NCBI GenBank assembly: GCA_025928345.1
Contig: JAICJR010000004.1
Location: forward strand, 1-45,095
Direction of reading: 5' to 3'
Length of the DNA stretch: 45,095 nucleotides
Source: Thermoleophilaceae bacterium
GTDB taxonomy: Bacteria > Actinomycetota > Thermoleophilia > Solirubrobacterales > Thermoleophilaceae
Numbering within the stretch: position 1 is the stretch's first letter; every line of letters begins with the position of its first letter. A model generated the notes under the pieces. That model made no database searches. It was not told the DNA's origin and saw only the letters and a list, made by a program, of their open reading frames with translations. Shown in pieces: positions 27,369 through 35,734 of the stretch. Both the position numbers and the translations under genes were made by a program.

Positions 27369-28786
27369 GCCTGGCGGAGGCTCCTCTCACGGGCGTCTTC
27401 GACGCCCTCAAATGGAGCGACCTTCATGCTCGTCGTGGCCGCGTGATCAACCTGATCGGCCTGATCATCGAGGCCACCGGCCTCGAGGCCGAGGTGGGGG
27501 AGGTGTGCCAGGTCGAGACCGGGCGCAACCGCGACTCGGTGCCCGCCGAGGTTGTGGGCTTCCGGGACTCGCGCACGCTGCTGATGCCGCTCGGCGAGAT
27601 GCATGGCATCGGCCCCGGCCGCGCCGTCACGCCCACCGGTCAGCAGTTCCGCGTGAGCGTGGACAACGATCTTCTCGGCCGCGTGCTCGACGGTCTTGGC
27701 CGCCCGCTTGACGACCGCGGCGATGCGCCGGCCGGCCGGTCGGTGTCGACGATCGCGCAGGCGCCGGATCCCATGGAGCGCTCGCCGATCAAGGAGCGCG
27801 TGTCGCTCGGCGTGCGCGCGCTCGACGCGCTCGTGCCGTGCGGCCGCGGCCAGCGCCTCGGCATCTTCGCGGGCTCGGGCGTGGGTAAGTCCTCGCTGCT
27901 CGGCATGATCGCCCGCTCGACGTCGGCCGACGTGAACGTGATCTGCCTCGTGGGCGAGCGCGGCCGCGAGGTGCGCGAGTTCATCGACCGCGACCTCGGC
28001 TCGGGCCTCACCCGCAGCGTGGTGGTCGTGGCCACCTCCGACCAGCCGGCGCTCGTGCGCATCAAGGCCGCCTTCACCGCCACAACCATCGCCGAGTACT
28101 TCCGCGACCAGGGCGCGAACGTGATGCTGATGATGGACTCGGTCACCCGCTTCGCGATGGCGCAGCGCGAGGTGGGCCTCGCGATCGGCGAGCCGCCCGC
28201 CACCCGCGGCTACACGCCGAGCGTGTTCGCCCTTCTCCCCAAGCTGCTCGAGCGCTCGGGCAACAACAGGACCGGCTCGATCACCGGGCTCTACACCGTG
28301 CTCGTCGACGGCGACGACATGAACGAGCCGATCGCGGACGCCGTCCGCTCGATCCTGGACGGCCACATCGTGCTCTCGCGCGACCTGGCCCACGCCAACC
28401 ACTACCCGGCGATCGACGTGCTCTCGAGCGTGTCGCGCCTCGTGGGCGAGGTGGTCACTCCGGAGGTGCGCGCCGCCGGCCAGAACGTGCGCCAGCTGCT
28501 GGCCGCCTACAAGGAGAAGGAGGACCTGATCGCTATCGGCGCCTACCAGCACGGCGCGGATCCGGTGACGGACCTCGCGATCGCCAAGCGCGACCCGATC
28601 AACGGCTTCCTGCGCCAGGCCGTGACCGAGACGAGCACGGCCGACGAGGCGGACGAGTTGCTCATGCAACTCGGCGAGGAGCAAGACCTCCGACCTCCGA
28701 CCTCCGACCTCTACGAAGAACCGGCTCAACCCGCGCCCATCGCCCCCGGTCCTTCTGCCATCCCACCCCTCCATCTGGCGGTCTAG
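27365..28786 (+). CDS. fliI: Flagellum-specific ATPase
   Basis: GRGQRLGIFAGSGVGKSSLLGMIAR P-loop, VICLVGERGREVREFIDRDLG, MMDSVTRFAMAQREVGLAIGEPPATRGYTPSVFALLPKLLERSG. Confidence 0.98.
   Translation: MSLAEAPLTGVFDALKWSDLHARRGRVINLIGLIIEATGLEAEVGEVCQVETGRNRDSVPAEVVGFRDSRTLLMPLGEMHGIGPGRAVTPTGQQFRVSVDNDLLGRVLDGLGRPLDDRGDAPAGRSVSTIAQAPDPMERSPIKERVSLGVRALDALVPCGRGQRLGIFAGSGVGKSSLLGMIARSTSADVNVICLVGERGREVREFIDRDLGSGLTRSVVVVATSDQPALVRIKAAFTATTIAEYFRDQGANVMLMMDSVTRFAMAQREVGLAIGEPPATRGYTPSVFALLPKLLERSGNNRTGSITGLYTVLVDGDDMNEPIADAVRSILDGHIVLSRDLAHANHYPAIDVLSSVSRLVGEVVTPEVRAAGQNVRQLLAAYKEKEDLIAIGAYQHGADPVTDLAIAKRDPINGFLRQAVTETSTADEADELLMQLGEEQDLRPPTSDLYEEPAQPAPIAPGPSAIPPLHLAV
28687..28714 (+). repeat. 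Heptanucleotide array (CCTCCGA)n inside fliI 3' end
   Basis: CCTCCGA x3 + CCTCTAC, encodes DLRPPTSDLYEE. Confidence 0.9.
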
Positions 28787-28806
28787 CTGCCGACTAACGA
28801 GAACGG

Positions 28807-29703
28807 ATGACTCCCACCAGACACCCGCGCGTACGCGAGATCGACTTCCGGCGGCCGTCCAAGTTCAACCGCGAACAGGTCCGCCGCATCGAGGTCGCGC
28901 ACGAGAACTTCTGCCAGTCGGCCTCGAGCCGCATGTCAGCGGAGCTCCGCACGGAGCTCCAGCTCGGCGTGCTCAACACGGACCAGCTTCCGTACGGCGT
29001 GGTGATGGCCGAGGAGGTGCCGCGCCAGGCGCTTGTGAACCTGCTGCGGATCGACCCGCTGGGCACCGAGGTCGCACTCATCATGGACCTGCCGCTCGCG
29101 CTCGCACTCGTGGCGCGCCTGCTCGGCGGGCACGGAGCCCCGTCCGGTCAGCCGACGTCGCTCACGGACGTGGAGCTGACGGTGGCGCAGCGCGCGGTGA
29201 CGAGCCTGGTGAACGCTCTTTCGTCCACGTGGCACGACCTCGCGGACGTGAGCCTCGCGCTCGACGGCCACGCGATCTCGCCGATGACCGTGCAGATCGT
29301 CTCGCCGAGCGAGCCGACCCTGCTGCTCAACCTCTCGGCGATGATCGACGGGCTGATGTCGATCATGACGCTTGTGATCCCGCACAGCGCGGTGGAGCGG
29401 ATCATGTCGAAGCTCGAGCAGGGCCACTACGGCGCGCCGCAGATCGACGAGCACAGCGCGGCAGACATGCACAACGCTGTCGGCGACGTCGAGATGAACC
29501 TTCGCGCCGAGGTGGGGGCGGTTGAGCTGCCCCTGTCCGAGGTGCTCGCCATGCAGGCCGGTGACATCGTGCGCCTGCGGCGGCCCGTTTCCAAGGGCGT
29601 CGTGCTGTACGCCGGCGACGTGGCCGCGCACGTCGGTGATCCCGGCCGCAACGGCAACTCGCGCGCGGTCCAGATCCGCCAGCCGTGGGGAGGTGTGTCG
29701 TGA
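28807..29703 (+). CDS. fliM: Flagellar motor switch protein FliM lacking an N-terminal CheY-binding peptide
   Basis: IDFRRPSKFNREQVRRIEVAHENFCQSASSRMSAELRTELQLGVLNTDQLPYGVVM ... FliM/CheC-like core and SpoA C-terminus. Confidence 0.95.
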   Translation: MTPTRHPRVREIDFRRPSKFNREQVRRIEVAHENFCQSASSRMSAELRTELQLGVLNTDQLPYGVVMAEEVPRQALVNLLRIDPLGTEVALIMDLPLALALVARLLGGHGAPSGQPTSLTDVELTVAQRAVTSLVNALSSTWHDLADVSLALDGHAISPMTVQIVSPSEPTLLLNLSAMIDGLMSIMTLVIPHSAVERIMSKLEQGHYGAPQIDEHSAADMHNAVGDVEMNLRAEVGAVELPLSEVLAMQAGDIVRLRRPVSKGVVLYAGDVAAHVGDPGRNGNSRAVQIRQPWGGVS

Positions 29704-30203
29704 GCGAAGAAGAGAACCTTCCTTCAGCGGAGGAGATGCGGGCGCGCTATGCCGACCTCATGAAAGATGAGGACGAGGTCGGAGGCGGGAGGTCGGAGGC
29801 CGGAGAGGCTGAGCCCGAAGCGCCTCAGGCTGCCGTCGAGGAGCCGGCTCCGACACCCGACACCCCGGCAGCGCCCGCTCCAGTTCCGGAACCGGAACCC
29901 GTAGACGAGCCGCCGGAAGTCGCCGAGGACCTTGTTGAGCATCTGCTCGATGTGAACGTGCGGCTGTGGGCGGAGCTCGGGCGTGCGCGGCTGCCGCTTG
30001 CTCAGACCGTTGCGCTGGGCAGCGGCGCAATCGTGGATCTGGACAAGGAGCCCGAGGACGAGCTCGACGTGCTCGTGAACGGCATGCCGTTCGCCAAGGG
30101 AAAGCTGCTTCTCGTTGATGGGGAGTGGGCGATCCGCCTCGAGCGCATCGTCGCCGCTCCGGCCGCCGTCGAACAGGCGTCCAGCTCAGGTTCAGGAGCC
30201 TGA
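29700..30203 (+). CDS. fliN: FliN-like motor switch protein with long linker (copy 1)
   Basis: LLDVNVRLWAELGRARLPLAQTVALGSGAIVDLDKEPEDELDVLVNGMPFAKGKLLLVDGEWAIRLERIV SpoA domain; GTG start overlapping fliM stop. Confidence 0.9.
   Translation: MSEEENLPSAEEMRARYADLMKDEDEVGGGRSEAGEAEPEAPQAAVEEPAPTPDTPAAPAPVPEPEPVDEPPEVAEDLVEHLLDVNVRLWAELGRARLPLAQTVALGSGAIVDLDKEPEDELDVLVNGMPFAKGKLLLVDGEWAIRLERIVAAPAAVEQASSSGSGA
29777..29804 (+). repeat. Heptanucleotide array (GGTCGGA/GGCCGGA)n within fliN linker
   Basis: GGTCGGA GGCGGGA GGTCGGA GGCCGGA. Confidence 0.85.
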
Positions 30204-30225
30204 GCCGGCGTCGATCACCCGGGCC

Positions 30226-30681
30226 GTGGACCGTCCCTTCACGTTCAAGCTCGAACGCGTTCGCGCGCTCAGAGAGCGTAAAGAAGACCTCGCCAAGGAG
30301 GAGCTCGCGGCTTCGCTCGCAATGCGGCTCCGTGGCGAGGCGATGCTGCGTGCAGCGGCCGAGAGCGTCGAGCAGGCACGCGGCGTTCAGCGTTCCGCCG
30401 CGGGCGCCCCGATGACCGCGGCAGAGCTTCAGGCGGCCCAGGCCTACCTCGAGCGGACCGAGCGCGAGCGCGAGAGCGCGTCTCTCGACCTCGATCGCCG
30501 CGACGCCGAGGTGGACTCCCGCCGGATGGCCCTCCAGAACGCCGCGCGCGAGCGCGAGGTGCTCGAGCGCCTCAAGGAGCGCCGCCGCGTCGAGCATGTC
30601 CGTGAGGAGAACCGCCGCGAGGGCGCCGCCCTCGACGAGATGGCGATCACCATGCATCGCCGGGCGGGGTACGCGGCATGA
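30226..30681 (+). CDS. fliJ: FliJ-like flagellar export coiled-coil protein
   Basis: FTFKLERVRALRERKEDLAKEELAASLAMRL... continuous coiled coil; GTG start. Confidence 0.88.
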   Translation: MDRPFTFKLERVRALRERKEDLAKEELAASLAMRLRGEAMLRAAAESVEQARGVQRSAAGAPMTAAELQAAQAYLERTERERESASLDLDRRDAEVDSRRMALQNAAREREVLERLKERRRVEHVREENRREGAALDEMAITMHRRAGYAA

Positions 30682-31286
30682 GCGTCCAGTCCGCCATCTC
30701 CCGGGTGTCGCAGCTCGAGGCCATGATCGCCGCCGCAAACGGCGGCTCGCCGTCGCCCTCGGCCGCCACCTCCACGACCTTCGACCAGCAGCTCTCGCAG
30801 GCCACCGACGTCACCGCCACGAGCGCGAGCACCAGCTCCACCGCCGTGGACTCGACCGGCTCGGGCAGCGTGCCGTACGAGCAGCAGATCGACGCCGCCG
30901 CTCAGAAGTACGGCATCGACCCCGCCGTGCTCAAGGGCCTGATCAAGCAGGAGTCCGGCTTCAACCCGGACGCCGGCAGCCCGGCCGGGGCCCAGGGCCT
31001 CACGCAGCTGATGCCGGGGACGGCATCCGCGATGGGCGTGACGAACCTTCACGATCCGGCGCAGTCGATCGACGGCGGCGCCCACTACCTGAAGATGCAG
31101 CTCGACCGCTTCGGCGGCGACTACAGCAAGGCGCTTGCCGCCTACAACGCGGGACCCGGCGCCGTGCAGCGCTACGGCGGCATCCCGCCATACAGCGAGA
31201 CGCAGAACTACGTGAAGAGCGTGCTCGCGTTCGCGCAGCAGTACCGGCAGTCCGACTCCACCACCAACTCCTACTCGACGGTTTGA
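30678..31286 (+). CDS. Lytic transglycosylase (SLT domain), flagellar-operon encoded
   Basis: IDAAAQKYGIDPAVLKGLIKQESGFNPDAGSPAGAQGLTQLMPGTASAMGVTNLHDPAQSIDGGAHYLKMQLDRFGGDYSKALAAYNAGPGAV. Confidence 0.95.
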   Translation: MSVQSAISRVSQLEAMIAAANGGSPSPSAATSTTFDQQLSQATDVTATSASTSSTAVDSTGSGSVPYEQQIDAAAQKYGIDPAVLKGLIKQESGFNPDAGSPAGAQGLTQLMPGTASAMGVTNLHDPAQSIDGGAHYLKMQLDRFGGDYSKALAAYNAGPGAVQRYGGIPPYSETQNYVKSVLAFAQQYRQSDSTTNSYSTV

Positions 31287-31289
31287 AAA

Positions 31290-32717
31290 ATGACACCTGA
31301 ACGCAGCGCAGCCGCAGAGGCACTGACCTCGCAACCACCGCCCTCAAGGCCACCCGCGAGGGGTAGGCAAGAAGGTGGGGGAGACCACTTCGAAACACTC
31401 CTCGACCAGCACCAGGCCCGGACCGCCGATGCGGAAGGCCAAGTAAAGGAGTCAGGACAGGACTCCACAAAGAGCAGGTCGCAGGTCGCAGGTCGCAAGT
31501 CGCAGGGCGACGCCGACAAAGCGCACGACCACGACAAGTCGCAGGACGATACGAAGACGGCGAAGGCCGTCGACAACGGCACCGCTGCTCAGCAGGCCGT
31601 CGTCGTGCCGCCGGCCACTCCGCAGGCACCCCTCATTGCTGCCGTTCCGGCGACGCCCGTCGTGGCGACCCAGCCCGCGGATGCCGTCTCGATCTCGCAG
31701 GTGGCCGGCAAGGTGGTTCAGGCGGCGGCAGGCCCGCAGCTCCCGACGGCCGCCGCCGGCGCGCCCGTGCAGCTGACCCCGCCGGTCCAGCTCGCGGCAA
31801 CGTCCACCGCTCCCGTCGTAACCGCCCCGAAGGCCGCGACCACGCAGCCCGCGGCTCCGGTCGCACAGGCGCCGCAGGCACCTGACGCGCCGAAGCCGGT
31901 GGCCGACCTCCCGCAGCCCACGGCCGCGCAGGATCCGACCAAGGTCGCCCCGACGCAGCCGAACCCGACCCCTCCGGCCTCCGACCTCCGGCCTCCGACC
32001 GCACCACAGGCGCCGCAGGCGCCGGCTGCGCCCCACGCAACTCCCGCTCCGAACCCCAACACCCCCCAGCAGGACTCGCAGCAGCAGCAACCGCAGCAGC
32101 AGGACCCGAAGGCGGCCGCACCAGCACCCGCCCTGGCGCCCGCGGCCCCACACCAGCCGCAGGCAGTCACGCCTCCGGCCTCCGTACTCCCTACTCCCAA
32201 CTCGCCGGTTATGCCGCAAGCGCCGGCGGCGCCGACGCCGCTGACGCCAGCAGCTGCGCCCGCACCCACGCCCAATCCCCCGGGCGCCCGCCTGTTCCAG
32301 GCGGTGGAGACCGTGCAGCAGGTGATCCGCATCTCGCAGTCGAGCGGGATCACCCAGGCGCGGGTGCAGCTCCACCCGGAGGAGCTCGGCTCGATCGACA
32401 TCCACCTCCGCGCCACCGCGGACGGCGTGATCGCCCGCGTGGTCACTCACGCCTCCCAGGCTGCCGCGGTGCTCCGCGACGGCGGCGACGAGCTTCGTCG
32501 CCAGCTCGCTCAGCAGGGCATCAACCTCAGCCACTTCGACGTCGGAACCAGCAGCCAGGAGCAGGCCCAGAGCGGCTTCCTGGCGGGTGACGGCGACAGC
32601 CGCCGGCGCGGCGGCTCGACCCGCTCGAACGCATCCGAGCCGGAGCTCCCCGCCACCCCGACCCCGGAGAAGACGCTCAGCCTGCCGAACGGCGTGCTGG
32701 TCGACGTTCTCGCCTGA
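31290..32717 (+). CDS. fliK: Flagellar hook-length control protein
   Basis: Pro/Ala/Gln-rich N-terminal region and SGITQARVQLHPEELGSIDIHLRATADGVIARVVTHASQAAAVLRDGGDELRRQLAQQGINLSHFDV C-terminal FliK domain. Confidence 0.93.
   Translation: MTPERSAAAEALTSQPPPSRPPARGRQEGGGDHFETLLDQHQARTADAEGQVKESGQDSTKSRSQVAGRKSQGDADKAHDHDKSQDDTKTAKAVDNGTAAQQAVVVPPATPQAPLIAAVPATPVVATQPADAVSISQVAGKVVQAAAGPQLPTAAAGAPVQLTPPVQLAATSTAPVVTAPKAATTQPAAPVAQAPQAPDAPKPVADLPQPTAAQDPTKVAPTQPNPTPPASDLRPPTAPQAPQAPAAPHATPAPNPNTPQQDSQQQQPQQQDPKAAAPAPALAPAAPHQPQAVTPPASVLPTPNSPVMPQAPAAPTPLTPAAAPAPTPNPPGARLFQAVETVQQVIRISQSSGITQARVQLHPEELGSIDIHLRATADGVIARVVTHASQAAAVLRDGGDELRRQLAQQGINLSHFDVGTSSQEQAQSGFLAGDGDSRRRGGSTRSNASEPELPATPTPEKTLSLPNGVLVDVLA
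31477..31505 (+). repeat. Heptanucleotide array (AGGTCGC)n in fliK
   Basis: AGGTCGC x3 + AAGTCGC. Confidence 0.85.
31971..32000 (+). repeat. Heptanucleotide array (CCTCCGG/CCTCCGA)n in fliK
   Basis: CCTCCGG CCTCCGA CCTCCGG CCTCCGA CC; encodes PPASDLRPPTA; related array GCCTCCG GCCTCCG TACTCCC TACTCCC at 32171-32198. Confidence 0.85.
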
Positions 32718-32735
32718 CCAAGGAGACAGACAGCA

Positions 32736-33155
32736 ATGGCAATTGATCCGACACTCAGTCTGACGACGCCGACCTCCGCGGCCAACCAGACGGACAACAA
32801 GAGCAACACGCTCGGCAAGGACGACTTCCTGAAGATCCTGGTCGGCGAGATGCAGAACATGAACCCGATGGACTCGAGCAGCCAGGACCCGACCCAGTCC
32901 GTCACGCAGATGACTCAGTACTCGATCCTGGAGCAGCTCCAGAACATGTCGAGCTCCGAGAATTCGGCCCTGCTCTCGCAGCAGCAGACCCAGAGCCTGT
33001 CCCTGCTCGGCAAGACCGTGGACTACACGGCCGCCGACGGCAGCGACGCCAGCGGCGTCGTGCAGAAGGTCGACTTCGCGGCCGACGGCTCGAGCCAGCT
33101 CACGATCGACGGCATCACCGGCATCAAGCCGGGCGCCATCACGGGGGTCAAGTGA
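32736..33155 (+). CDS. flgD: Flagellar hook capping protein
   Basis: LGKDDFLKILVGEMQNMNPMDSSSQDPTQSVTQMTQYSILEQLQNM. Confidence 0.95.
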   Translation: MAIDPTLSLTTPTSAANQTDNKSNTLGKDDFLKILVGEMQNMNPMDSSSQDPTQSVTQMTQYSILEQLQNMSSSENSALLSQQQTQSLSLLGKTVDYTAADGSDASGVVQKVDFAADGSSQLTIDGITGIKPGAITGVK

Positions 33156-33550
33156 CCGACACCGTCCACAATCCCGCGCTGGTGCCGCCGGGCCTCGCGC
33201 CCGCGGCGCCTGCCGGCGCCACCCCGGTCACATCGGGGCGGACGGAGCCCGTCAGCGGGCCCTCGTTCGCCGAGATCTTCCGGCAGCAGCAGACCGGCAG
33301 CCTGCAGTTCTCGCAGCATGCGCTGCAGCGCATCGAGCGCAGGGGCATCGACCTCTCGGACGGGACGCTTCAGCGTCTCGAGGCGGGCGCTGCCCGCGCC
33401 GCGAGCAAGGGCTCACGCGACTCGGTCGTCTTCGTGGACAACACCGCGTTCGTGGTGTCCGTCCGCAACAAGACCGTCATCACGGCGGTGGACAAGGAGC
33501 ACATGCGCGAGCACGTGTTCACCAACATCGACTCAGCGGTGATCGCCTAG
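33152..33550 (+). CDS. TIGR02530-like flagellar operon protein
   Basis: LQFSQHALQRIERRGIDLSDGTLQRLEAGAARAASKGSRDSVVFVDNTAFVVSVRNKTVITAVD...VFTNIDSAVIA; between flgD and flgE. Confidence 0.88.
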   Translation: MTDTVHNPALVPPGLAPAAPAGATPVTSGRTEPVSGPSFAEIFRQQQTGSLQFSQHALQRIERRGIDLSDGTLQRLEAGAARAASKGSRDSVVFVDNTAFVVSVRNKTVITAVDKEHMREHVFTNIDSAVIA

Positions 33551-33626
33551 CAGGCACCCCGCGAACGGAATCCGGCCGGACCCCACGGACGGGGAGGCCG
33601 CTTCAGCGAAAGGAAGTGATGCCCCG

Positions 33627-34496
33627 ATGATGCGGAGCATGTTCGCCGCGATCAGCGGCCTCAAGCAGCACCAGATCATGATGGACGTCACGGCGAACGA
33701 CATCGCCAACGTCAACACCATCGGCTACAAGTCGAGCCGCACCACCTTCAAGGACTCGCTCGCCGAGCTCCAGCGCGGTGGCGCGGGCCAGGGCCAGGGC
33801 TCTGGCGGTCAGAACCCGTCGCAGGTGGGCCTCGGCGCCCAGCTGGGCTCGATCGACAGCAACATGCAGTCGGGCGCGCTCCAGTCCACGGGCAACGCGC
33901 TCGACGTCGCCATCCAGGACGACGGCGAGGGCTGGTTCCGTATCGGTTCCGCCACGGTCAGCGGCACGACCGCGACGCTCTCGCCGGGTACGACCCAGTA
34001 CACCCGCGCGGGCAACTTCAGCCGCGACGACCAGGGCTACCTCGTCACCGAGGACGGCTACTACGTCATCGGCCGCACCGTGCAGAACACGACCGCCGGC
34101 GGCGTGCCGGCCGGCGCCGACCAGCTCCTTCAGATCCCGAACGGCGCGACCAGCGTCGCCATCGGGCCTGACGGCGCGGTGAGCTACCTGCCGGCCGGGT
34201 CGAGCACCCGCACGGTGGCGGGCTACATCTCGCTCGCGATCTTCCCGAACGAGAACGGCCTGCAGCGTGCGTCCGGCAACCGCTGGACCGCCAACACGGC
34301 ATCGGGCGCCGAGGAGATCGGCACCCCGGGCGGCGACTTCGGGAGCACCCAGTCGGGCACGCTCGAGATGTCGAACGTCGACCTCGCCACCGAGTTCACG
34401 AACATGATCAGCGCGCAGCGCGGCTTCGAGGCCAACTCGCGCGTGATCTCGACCGCCGACGACATGCTCAACACGCTGGTGCAGATGAAGCACTAG
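33627..34496 (+). CDS. flgE: Flagellar hook protein (short, 289 aa)
   Basis: MMRSMFAAISGLKQHQIMMDVTANDIANVNTIGYKSSRTTFKDSLAE ... TLEMSNVDLATEFTNMISAQRGFEANSRVISTADDMLNTLVQMKH. Confidence 0.95.
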   Translation: MMRSMFAAISGLKQHQIMMDVTANDIANVNTIGYKSSRTTFKDSLAELQRGGAGQGQGSGGQNPSQVGLGAQLGSIDSNMQSGALQSTGNALDVAIQDDGEGWFRIGSATVSGTTATLSPGTTQYTRAGNFSRDDQGYLVTEDGYYVIGRTVQNTTAGGVPAGADQLLQIPNGATSVAIGPDGAVSYLPAGSSTRTVAGYISLAIFPNENGLQRASGNRWTANTASGAEEIGTPGGDFGSTQSGTLEMSNVDLATEFTNMISAQRGFEANSRVISTADDMLNTLVQMKH

Positions 34497-34520
34497 TCAG
34501 CGGCCGGTAAAGCGTGACCA

Positions 34521-34559
34521 CGCGGCACGGTAGGGACGAGGGACCCCTGCCGTGCCGCG
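34521..34559. terminator. Hairpin downstream of flgE
   Basis: CGCGGCACGGTAGGG (34521-34535) pairs with CCCTGCCGTGCCGCG (34545-34559), one T:G wobble; no clear U-tract. Confidence 0.6.
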
Positions 34560-34572
34560 CGGCACGGAATCG

Positions 34573-34634
34573 AGTGCCCAGTGGCCAGTGCCCAGTAGCC
34601 AGTCTGGGCACTGGGCACTGGGCTCTGGGCACTG
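34573..34634. repeat. Inverted heptanucleotide arrays (AGTGCCC)n / (CTGGGCA)n
   Basis: AGTGCCC AGTGGCC AGTGCCC AGTAGCC AGT | CTGGGCA CTGGGCA CTGGGCT CTGGGCA CTG; ~30-bp imperfect hairpin between flgE and flbD. Confidence 0.92.
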
Positions 34635-34643
34635 AGGAAACCA

Positions 34644-34850
34644 ATGATCACTCTTCACCGACTAGGCCACTCCGACGAACCGTTTCTGCTCAACAGCGAC
34701 CTGATCGTGACTGTCGAGGCCTGCCCCGACACGCACGTGGCGCTCGCTACGGGCAACAAGATCGTCGTGTCGGAGAGCCCCGAGCAGATCGCCGATGCGG
34801 TGCGCGAATGGCGGGCCAGCATCCGTCTCGCCGGGCTTCGAACGGTCTAG
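34644..34850 (+). CDS. flbD: FlbD family protein
   Basis: MITLHRLGHSDEPFLLNSDLIVTVEACPDTHVALATGNKIVVSESPEQIADAVREWRASI. Confidence 0.93.
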   Translation: MITLHRLGHSDEPFLLNSDLIVTVEACPDTHVALATGNKIVVSESPEQIADAVREWRASIRLAGLRTV

Positions 34851-34867
34851 TTAGAGCCTTCTGAGGC

Positions 34868-34894
34868 CAAAGATTTCCCCTCCCCGGCCGACTA
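34868..34894 (+). promoter_or_regulatory. Putative FliA promoter for motAB
   Basis: CAAA-N15(GATTTCCCCTCCCCG)-GCCGACTA, 22 nt upstream of motA TTG. Confidence 0.7.
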
Positions 34895-34916
34895 CCGGGG
34901 CCGGAGGCTTGCTGCT

Positions 34917-35732
34917 TTGAAAGCTATTTCTGCCATCGGAATCGGAGTTGCCGTCGCGGGCCTGTTGATGGGCGCGATGATGGACGGCACCCAGATTCCG
35001 GCCTTCATCAACATCCCCGCGATGCTGGTGGTGCTCGGCGGCACCTTCGGCGTGACCATGGCGGGCACGTCGATGAACCAGATCAAGCTGATCCCGAAGC
35101 TCTACAAGCTCGCGTTCAGCCCGCCCGAGTACAACCTGCGCGAGCGCGTACAGCTGCTCGTGAAGTTCGCCGAGATGGCGCGCCGCGAGGGCCTTCTGGC
35201 GCTCGACGACGAGCTCCAGAACGTCGAGGACGAGTTCACCCGCAAGGGCATGCAGCTCGTGGTCGACGGCACGGACCCCGAGCTGGTCGCCCAGATCCTC
35301 GAGATCGAGCTCGAGTCGATGGCCGCCCGGCACGCGAAGGGCGCCCAGCCGTTCGAGAAGGCGGGCGGCTTCGCTCCCACGCTCGGCATCACCGGCACGG
35401 TGATGGGCCTCGTGCACGTGCTCGAGAACCTCTCGAGGCCGGCCACGCTCGGCCCGTCGATCTCTAGCGCCTTCATCGCGACGCTCTACGGCGTCGGCTC
35501 CGCCAACGTCGTCTTCCTGCCGGTGGCGAACAAGCTGAAGTACCTCTCCTCGGTGGAGCAGGAGCTGGGCTACCTCACCATCGAGGGGATCCTCGCCATC
35601 CAGGCCGGTGACAACCCGCGCGTGGTGGAGAGCAAGCTGATGAGCTACGTGGCTCCGGACGAGCGTGCGACCGAGGGCGAGGCCGAGGCTGCTGCCCCGG
35701 CCGCGACCGAGCCCGCCGCGGCGGCGGCGTAG
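34917..35732 (+). CDS. motA: Flagellar motor stator protein
   Basis: IPAFINIPAMLVVLGGTFGVTMAG...GFAPTLGITGTVMGLVHVLENLSRPATLGPSISSAFIATLYGVGSANVVFLPVANKLK; TTG start. Confidence 0.97.
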   Translation: MKAISAIGIGVAVAGLLMGAMMDGTQIPAFINIPAMLVVLGGTFGVTMAGTSMNQIKLIPKLYKLAFSPPEYNLRERVQLLVKFAEMARREGLLALDDELQNVEDEFTRKGMQLVVDGTDPELVAQILEIELESMAARHAKGAQPFEKAGGFAPTLGITGTVMGLVHVLENLSRPATLGPSISSAFIATLYGVGSANVVFLPVANKLKYLSSVEQELGYLTIEGILAIQAGDNPRVVESKLMSYVAPDERATEGEAEAAAPAATEPAAAAA

Positions 35733-35734
35733 CC

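Noticed and set aside
26894-28774. 626-aa minus-strand ORF opposite fliH/fliI
   Set aside because: Shadow ORF; the plus strand has an unambiguous FliI ATPase.
28788-28797. GCCGACTA box just upstream of fliM as another FliA promoter
   Set aside because: The -10-like octamer is present, but the sequence 15 nt upstream (TCCA) is not a credible -35.
34510-34536. TAAA-N15-ACGGTAGG after flgE as a FliA promoter
   Set aside because: -35-like TAAA present but the -10 does not match GCCGA; overlaps the flgE terminator hairpin.
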